Source: Holosporales bacterium
GTDB lineage: Bacteria; Pseudomonadota; Alphaproteobacteria; Caedimonadales; UBA9215
DNA length: 9,986 nucleotides
NCBI GenBank assembly: GCA_003503995.1
Contig: DOCA01000143.1
Coordinates: 1-9,986 of the forward strand
Reading direction: 5' to 3'
Within the stretch, counting starts at the first letter, position 1. Each line of letters opens with the position of its first letter. The notes under the pieces are model-generated. The model had not been told where the DNA came from. It worked only from the letters and a program-made list of their open reading frames with translations, and did not search any database. Below are positions 5,745-9,986 of this stretch, piece after piece. Made by a program: the position numbers and the translations under genes.

Positions 5745-7010
5745 TTGTCCATAGCATTTAAAGACCTTCCTCTCTCGGAAACAGTTCTTAAGGGGATAGA
5801 AGACCTAGGGTTCACTACCGCAACCCCCATTCAAGAACAAGTAATCCCCCATGCGCTTATGGGGCGCGATGTTTGTGCTTTGGCGCAAACTGGTTCTGGT
5901 AAAACGGCGGCCTATACAGTTCCGATCCTTGATATCCTGGCGGCGCAACGCAAGCGTGCAAAGCTTCCTCGTTGTTTAATTCTTGTTCCTACCCGTGAAT
6001 TAGCTCAACAGGTTTCTGAAAGTTTTGATGCTCTTGGAAAGCATTTTAAAGATTTTGGCTATGCCGTGATTATTGGCGGCGAATCGCCCTATTTGCAGGA
6101 AAAAAGTTTGCGTAAAGGCGTGGATGTTGTGATTGCAACGCCAGGACGTTTATTAGATCAATATGAGCGGGGCAATGTAAGTTTCTTGGACATCTCTCTT
6201 GTGGTCATTGATGAAGCAGACCGTATGCTTGATATGGGATTTGTGCCTGATATTGAGAAACTGATGTCCTTTATTACAAAGCCTAATTGCCAAAAGCTCT
6301 GTTTATCCGCCACTATGCCAAAGCCCATCCAGGTCTTAGTTGATAACTTCCTTGTCAAGCCCAAGCAAATTGAGATTGAAGGAGAAATCAGGCCAGCAGA
6401 TAGTGTTGAGCAAGCCTTTATTTATAAAGCTGGGAAAGAGCGTGAAAAACGCCAAGCCTTACGAGAGCTTCTTAAAGTTGAAAAAATTCAACAAGCTATT
6501 ATTTTTTGCAACCGCAAAGTTGATGTTGATATTCTAGCCAATTCCTTAAAGCGTTATAAAATCAATGCGGGTGCCCTCCATGGGGATATGACCCAAGGGG
6601 CGCGTGTTGATATGCTTGATGCTTTTAAGGATAAGAAGGTCGATTATCTGATTGCTAGTGATGTGGCAGCTCGTGGTATCGATATTGCGATGCTTCCTTT
6701 TGTTATTAATTATGATGTGCCAGTCAATGCTGACGAATATGTGCACCGCGTCGGACGTACGGGGCGCGCTGGAAATAAGGGTAAGGCCTTTACATTTGTA
6801 GACGATGTAAAATCTATGCTCTATAAGCGCCTGAAGCCTTATATGCCTGAAGGGGCTCGTACCATTGATGCCCCAACAGATCTAGAAAACAATCCTTTCA
6901 AAGAAATTGGTTTTTTGAAGCCAACGGATGTCAAAGGCTTTAAGTTTGAGGCGAAAGCTGTCAAAGGTTTTGGACAAGCAGAACCCGCCTTCATGAGAGC
7001 TGGTCTTTAG
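5745..7010 (+). CDS. DEAD-box ATP-dependent RNA helicase, RhlE type
   Basis: A 421-residue cytoplasmic helicase that unwinds RNA duplexes with ATP, in ribosome assembly or mRNA turnover. All family motifs are present in order: the Q motif from FKDLPLS to TPIQEQ (5-32), motif I AQTGSGKT (47-54), Ia PTRELA (82-87), Ib TPGR (132-135), II DEAD (156-159), III SAT (188-190), IV IIFCNRK (252-258), V DVAARGID (306-313), and VI HRVGRTGR (334-341). The short tail (about 365-421) lacks the long basic extension of many RhlE and DeaD proteins and has no DbpA-type RNA-binding domain. The start is TTG at 5745, since an in-frame stop lies at 5706 and no ATG or GTG intervenes; MSIAFKDLPLS is the usual N-terminus. 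No clear ribosome binding site precedes it. An intrinsic terminator follows at 7045-7073. RhlE is the likely subfamily, but the exact ortholog is not certain. Confidence 0.93.
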   Translation: MSIAFKDLPLSETVLKGIEDLGFTTATPIQEQVIPHALMGRDVCALAQTGSGKTAAYTVPILDILAAQRKRAKLPRCLILVPTRELAQQVSESFDALGKHFKDFGYAVIIGGESPYLQEKSLRKGVDVVIATPGRLLDQYERGNVSFLDISLVVIDEADRMLDMGFVPDIEKLMSFITKPNCQKLCLSATMPKPIQVLVDNFLVKPKQIEIEGEIRPADSVEQAFIYKAGKEREKRQALRELLKVEKIQQAIIFCNRKVDVDILANSLKRYKINAGALHGDMTQGARVDMLDAFKDKKVDYLIASDVAARGIDIAMLPFVINYDVPVNADEYVHRVGRTGRAGNKGKAFTFVDDVKSMLYKRLKPYMPEGARTIDAPTDLENNPFKEIGFLKPTDVKGFKFEAKAVKGFGQAEPAFMRAGL

Positions 7011-7044
7011 ATCTCAACTCTTTTCATTTTTATTAATCAATGAA

Positions 7045-7073
7045 CACTCTAAGATCAATTAGAGGGTATTTTT
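7045..7073 (+). terminator. Intrinsic terminator after the helicase gene
   Basis: CTCTAA (7047-7052) pairs with TTAGAG (7059-7064) around a six-base loop, and TATTTTT follows. The hairpin starts 36 bases after the helicase stop. The stem is only six pairs and A/T-rich, so termination may be partial. Confidence 0.55.
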
Positions 7074-7203
7074 ATGCCTTGTGACCTCTGCCACCCTTCA
7101 TCATTTCTTAAGGAATTTTCCGCAATATGGCACAAAAGCCTTGCAATCAGACTCCTTTGATGTTTGAAAAGGACTATAGATATTATTTGCGGAGAAAGTA
7201 AAC

Positions 7204-8625
7204 ATGACCGAGACAACAAAAACCTTTGATGCTGTGATTATTGGTGCTGGACCTGGAGGGTACGTTGCTGCCATTAGAGCGGCTCAATTGGGTCTTGAGG
7301 TGGCTCTTGTTGAGGAAAAGCACCTCGGTGGTGTGTGTTTGAACTGGGGCTGCATCCCAACGAAGGCTTTGTTGCGCACTTCCGAGCTATATCATACGAT
7401 TTCTCACGCCGACGAATTCGGTATTAATGTTGGTAAAACCTCTTTTGATTTTGAGAAGGTGATTGCACGCTCACGGGCGGTTTCAAAGCAATTGGCACAA
7501 GGGGTTCAGCACCTTCTTAAAAAAAATAAGGTGACGGTCCTTAATGGCCGTGGTCAGCTGGCTGGTAAAACAGCTGACGGATTGCATAGTGTTGAGATCT
7601 CTGTTGACGGGAAAGTCGACTCTACCATTGCATCTAAAAACATTGTGATTGCAACGGGCGCGCGGGCGCGGATCTTACCAGGCCTTGAAGCCGATGGCGA
7701 GGTTATTTGGACGGCAAAAGAAGCTATGGTTCCAAAGAAAATGCCAAAGTCCTTGCTTGTGATTGGATCGGGTGCCATTGGTATTGAGTTTGCTAGTTTC
7801 TATAATGCGCTTGGATGCAAGGTTACCATTGTTGAAGTTCAAGACCGCATCCTTCCTGTTGAAGATGCGGAAATCTCTAAATTCGCCCACAAGGCTTTTG
7901 AGAAACAAGGGATGACCTTTTTAACATCAACCACCGTTGAAAAGCTTAAGGTTGTGAAAAATAAGGTAAATGCAACCATCAAGACTGCTAAGGGAGCTTC
8001 CGAGCAAACCTTTGATAATGCGATTGTTGCTGTTGGTATTATCGGTAATACAGAGAGTCTTGGGTTAGATTCAACAAAGGTCGTGGTTGAGCGTAATCAA
8101 ATCCACGTTAATGAGTGGTGCCAAACCCATGAGCAAGGCGTTTATGCCATCGGTGATGTGGCTGGAGCTCCTTGGTTAGCCCATAAAGCAAGCCACGAAG
8201 GCGTGATGGTTGCCGAGAAAATGGCAGGCCTTGCAACGGCTCATCCTGTGAATAAAAAAGCTGTGCCGAGTTGTACATATTCTCACCCTCAAATTGCGAG
8301 CATTGGTCTAACGGAAGCCAAAGCCATTGAAGAAGGTCATGAAATCAAAGTGGGGCGTTTTCCTTTTATTGGGAATGGAAAGGCTATTGCCCTTGGCGAG
8401 ACCGACGGTATGATGAAAACAATTTTTGATGCTAAAACAGGCGCGTTTCTTGGAGCGCATCTTATTGGAACTGAAGTCACTGAAATGATTCAAGGTTTTG
8501 TGATTGCTCTGACTCTTGAGGCAACGGAAGCTGAACTGATGCAAACCATTTTTCCTCACCCGACGTTGTCGGAAATGATGCATGAATCGACTTTAGATGC
8601 CTACGATCAAGCCATCCATATGTAA
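7204..8625 (+). CDS. lpdA: Dihydrolipoamide dehydrogenase (E3)
   Basis: The FAD enzyme that reoxidises dihydrolipoyl groups with NAD+ in pyruvate and 2-oxoglutarate dehydrogenase complexes. At 473 residues it has the standard E3 length, without an N-terminal lipoyl domain. The FAD-binding GAGPGG is at 14-19. The redox-active disulphide is Cys45-Cys50 in GGVCLNWGCIPTKA. The NAD-binding GSGAIG is at 188-193, and YAIGDVAG is the second FAD contact. The C-terminal dimerisation domain ends with the catalytic HPTLSE (His452, Glu457). GGAGA at 7191-7195 lies eight bases before ATG 7204. The MNWGC-type sequence resembles the pyruvate-dehydrogenase-linked E3 of alphaproteobacteria, but no E1 or E2 gene is next to it. 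It appears to be transcribed separately from the helicase; TTGATG (7157-7162) and TATTAT (7181-7186), 18 bases apart, are weak promoter candidates. Confidence 0.96.
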   Translation: MTETTKTFDAVIIGAGPGGYVAAIRAAQLGLEVALVEEKHLGGVCLNWGCIPTKALLRTSELYHTISHADEFGINVGKTSFDFEKVIARSRAVSKQLAQGVQHLLKKNKVTVLNGRGQLAGKTADGLHSVEISVDGKVDSTIASKNIVIATGARARILPGLEADGEVIWTAKEAMVPKKMPKSLLVIGSGAIGIEFASFYNALGCKVTIVEVQDRILPVEDAEISKFAHKAFEKQGMTFLTSTTVEKLKVVKNKVNATIKTAKGASEQTFDNAIVAVGIIGNTESLGLDSTKVVVERNQIHVNEWCQTHEQGVYAIGDVAGAPWLAHKASHEGVMVAEKMAGLATAHPVNKKAVPSCTYSHPQIASIGLTEAKAIEEGHEIKVGRFPFIGNGKAIALGETDGMMKTIFDAKTGAFLGAHLIGTEVTEMIQGFVIALTLEATEAELMQTIFPHPTLSEMMHESTLDAYDQAIHM

Positions 8626-8639
8626 ATCACTGGAGCCTC

Positions 8640-8833
8640 TATAGGAACCTCTGCAAAAGACTCTTTTGGCGATAAAAAAGCAAAGACTCGACTTTCGCGG
8701 GACGCACATACTAAAGGTATGCTTACGTTTCCACGATCTCGCTTCACTTCTTTCTCATCCAAAACCACTTCGTTTAGCCCTTTTGCAGAGGTTCCTATAA
8801 AAGACTCTTTTGCAGAGGTTTCTATAAATGCTA
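8640..8833. repeat. Intergenic repeat element with 20-bp inverted arms and 27-bp tandem unit
   Basis: TATAGGAACCTCTGCAAAAG (8640-8659) recurs exactly as its reverse complement at 8780-8799, and again with one mismatch at 8807-8826. The two right-hand copies belong to a 27-base tandem unit (8780-8806 and 8807-8833, 22 of 27 bases identical). The near-palindrome AAAAGACTCTTTT occurs at 8655-8667 and 8799-8811. The core between the arms (about 8660-8779) has its own small hairpin, CATAC/GTATG around TAAAG (8707-8721). There is no transposase and no clear target-site duplication. The form suggests a non-autonomous, MITE-like or palindromic element filling the lpdA-ligA gap. On the minus strand the whole element is open (87 codons, with repeated TSAKESF-like peptides), which I take as a by-product of the repeat. 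Confidence 0.7.
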
Positions 8834-8837
8834 TAAA
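8810..8837 (+). promoter_or_regulatory. Candidate ligA promoter formed partly by the repeat
   Basis: TTGCAG (8810-8815), inside the second tandem copy, and TATAAA (8832-8837), just past it, are 16 bases apart and 31 bases before the ligA ATG. The match is fair, not perfect. Confidence 0.3.
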
Positions 8838-8868
8838 GGGAAAAAGAAACGGAAATAGTATAAAAAGC

Positions 8869-9986
8869 ATGTCCTCCTATCGTATTTTCCCCCCTGAAAT
8901 GTTGACGGAAGCGCAAGCTCGAAAAGAGCTTAAGGCTTTGGTTCAGGAGCTGGCTCACCACGACGCGTTATACTATCAACAAGATGCACCAACGTTGACT
9001 GATGCTGACTATGATGCTTTGCGTCAGCGTAACGAAGCACTTGAGAAACTCTTTCCTCATCTTGTTTTAGAGGAATCTCCCAGTTTAAAAGTAGGGGCAA
9101 AGGCTGCTGATGGCTTTGCGAAGATCACCCATTTAAATCCGATGTTGTCTTTGGATAATGCCTTTAATGGCGACGATATCCAAAAATTTATTGAACGCGT
9201 TTGTCGCTTTTTGAATCTGCCCTTGACTCAGCAAGTTCCCATGGTGGCAGAGCCCAAAATTGATGGTTTGTCATGTTCTTTGATTTATGAAAATGGAGAG
9301 CTCGTGAGTGCTTCTACCCGTGGAGATGGCCATGTGGGAGAAGAAATCACAGAAAACATTAAGACGATCTCGTCTGTTCCGGCCATTCTTTCAGGTGATG
9401 AAGGAAAGCACGCTCAGGGACAAATCTTAGAAGTGCGCGGTGAAATCTATATGCCTAAGAAAGATTTTGAGAGTCTTAATGAAAGGCGATTTGAAAAAGG
9501 AGAGCAACCTTTTGCGAACCCTCGAAATGCGGCTGCGGGTTCTGTTCGACAATTAGATCCTAAGGTCACGGCGTCTCGTCCCCTTGGTTTTTTTGCGTAT
9601 GGATTTGGGCGCTTTGAGGATCGGGATCTGACATCCCATCATCAGCGTTTAGCTCTTTTAAAGACTTGGGGGTTTAGTGTTAATCCTTTGATTCAAGAGT
9701 GTGCAACAACTGTACAGTTGGTCGCGTTTCATGAGGGCTTAGAAGCAAAACGTGCTGTCCTCGATTATGACATTGATGGGTCTGTTTTTAAGGTGGATAG
9801 TTTGGCATGGGAAAAGCGCCTTGGCACTGTTGCAAGGTCTCCTCGCTATGCCATTGCCGCAAAATTTCCTCCAGAGCAAGGCTCAACAAGAGTGCTGGAT
9901 ATCCACATTCAAGTAGGTCGCACGGGTGTTCTCACCCCTGTTGCTATTCTCGAGCCCTTGACCGTTGGGGGAGTTGTTGTTTCTCG
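8869..9986 (+). CDS. ligA: NAD-dependent DNA ligase, 3' end outside the window
   Basis: Joins nicks in duplex DNA during replication and repair, using NAD+ to adenylate its active-site lysine. The first 372 codons are present, against about 670-700 in whole LigA, so roughly 300 residues lie beyond the window. Domain Ia shows HHDALYYQQDAP and TDADYDALR (NMN binding). The nucleotidyltransferase domain has the AMP-accepting Lys130 in AEPKIDG, TRGDG at 150-154, Glu192 in EVRGEIYMP, PFANPRNAAAGS, DIDGSVFKVD (Asp303, Lys308) and AAKFPPE (Lys332). The OB fold begins with VGRTGVLTPVA and is cut by the window edge. The start at ATG 8869 gives about 15 residues more before the lysine than the E. coli enzyme has; ATG 8899 is an alternative. 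Neither has a good ribosome binding site. The gene lies directly behind the inverted-repeat element. Confidence 0.95.
   Translation, partial: MSSYRIFPPEMLTEAQARKELKALVQELAHHDALYYQQDAPTLTDADYDALRQRNEALEKLFPHLVLEESPSLKVGAKAADGFAKITHLNPMLSLDNAFNGDDIQKFIERVCRFLNLPLTQQVPMVAEPKIDGLSCSLIYENGELVSASTRGDGHVGEEITENIKTISSVPAILSGDEGKHAQGQILEVRGEIYMPKKDFESLNERRFEKGEQPFANPRNAAAGSVRQLDPKVTASRPLGFFAYGFGRFEDRDLTSHHQRLALLKTWGFSVNPLIQECATTVQLVAFHEGLEAKRAVLDYDIDGSVFKVDSLAWEKRLGTVARSPRYAIAAKFPPEQGSTRVLDIHIQVGRTGVLTPVAILEPLTVGGVVVS

Noticed and set aside
8640..8833. CRISPR array
   Set aside because: The repeats are inverted or directly abutting, without regular spacers, and no cas gene is present.
8607..8870. 87-codon minus-strand frame across the lpdA-ligA gap
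   Set aside because: It consists almost entirely of the inverted and tandem repeat, runs antisense into the end of lpdA, and its repeated peptides follow from the 27-base unit, not from a protein fold.

Overview
The window reads as a stretch of a low-GC alphaproteobacterial chromosome, with a host-associated lineage of the Holosporales/Rickettsiales type most likely. The reasons are the order comEC (divergent) - gltX - gltA, which I recall as an alphaproteobacterial arrangement, the A/T-leaning codon use of otherwise canonical housekeeping proteins, and an accessory stretch that looks partly decayed. The genus is inference, because no rRNA or other marker lies in the window.

Layout. Positions 1-104 hold the 5' end of a minus-strand gene that resembles comEC. 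From 150 to 4103 comes a plus-strand series: gltX (glutamyl-tRNA synthetase), gltA (citrate synthase), a 68-residue tail-anchored small protein, and a SAM-dependent methyltransferase whose true start is unclear and which may carry a signal peptide. From 4100 to about 5744 is accessory DNA. It holds a small plus-strand ORF with a signal-peptide-like start, a minus-strand hypothetical gene interrupted by an amber codon inside its signal peptide, a 38-residue minus-strand membrane peptide with its own strong ribosome binding site and -10 box, short hairpins, and a possible coding remnant. From 5745 the housekeeping content returns: a DEAD-box RNA helicase of the RhlE type (TTG start) with an intrinsic terminator, lpdA (dihydrolipoamide dehydrogenase), a repeat element with 20-bp inverted arms and a 27-bp tandem unit, and the first 372 codons of ligA (NAD-dependent DNA ligase), which runs off the window.

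How the genes relate. gltA and lpdA both serve central carbon metabolism: acetyl-CoA entry into the TCA cycle, and the E3 step of 2-oxoacid dehydrogenases. They are separate units here. gltA, the small protein and the methyltransferase are closely spaced, each with a Shine-Dalgarno sequence, and probably share a transcript. The least explained parts are the 4100-5744 accessory stretch and the repeat before ligA. I found no CRISPR array, tRNA, rRNA, transposase or phage gene.
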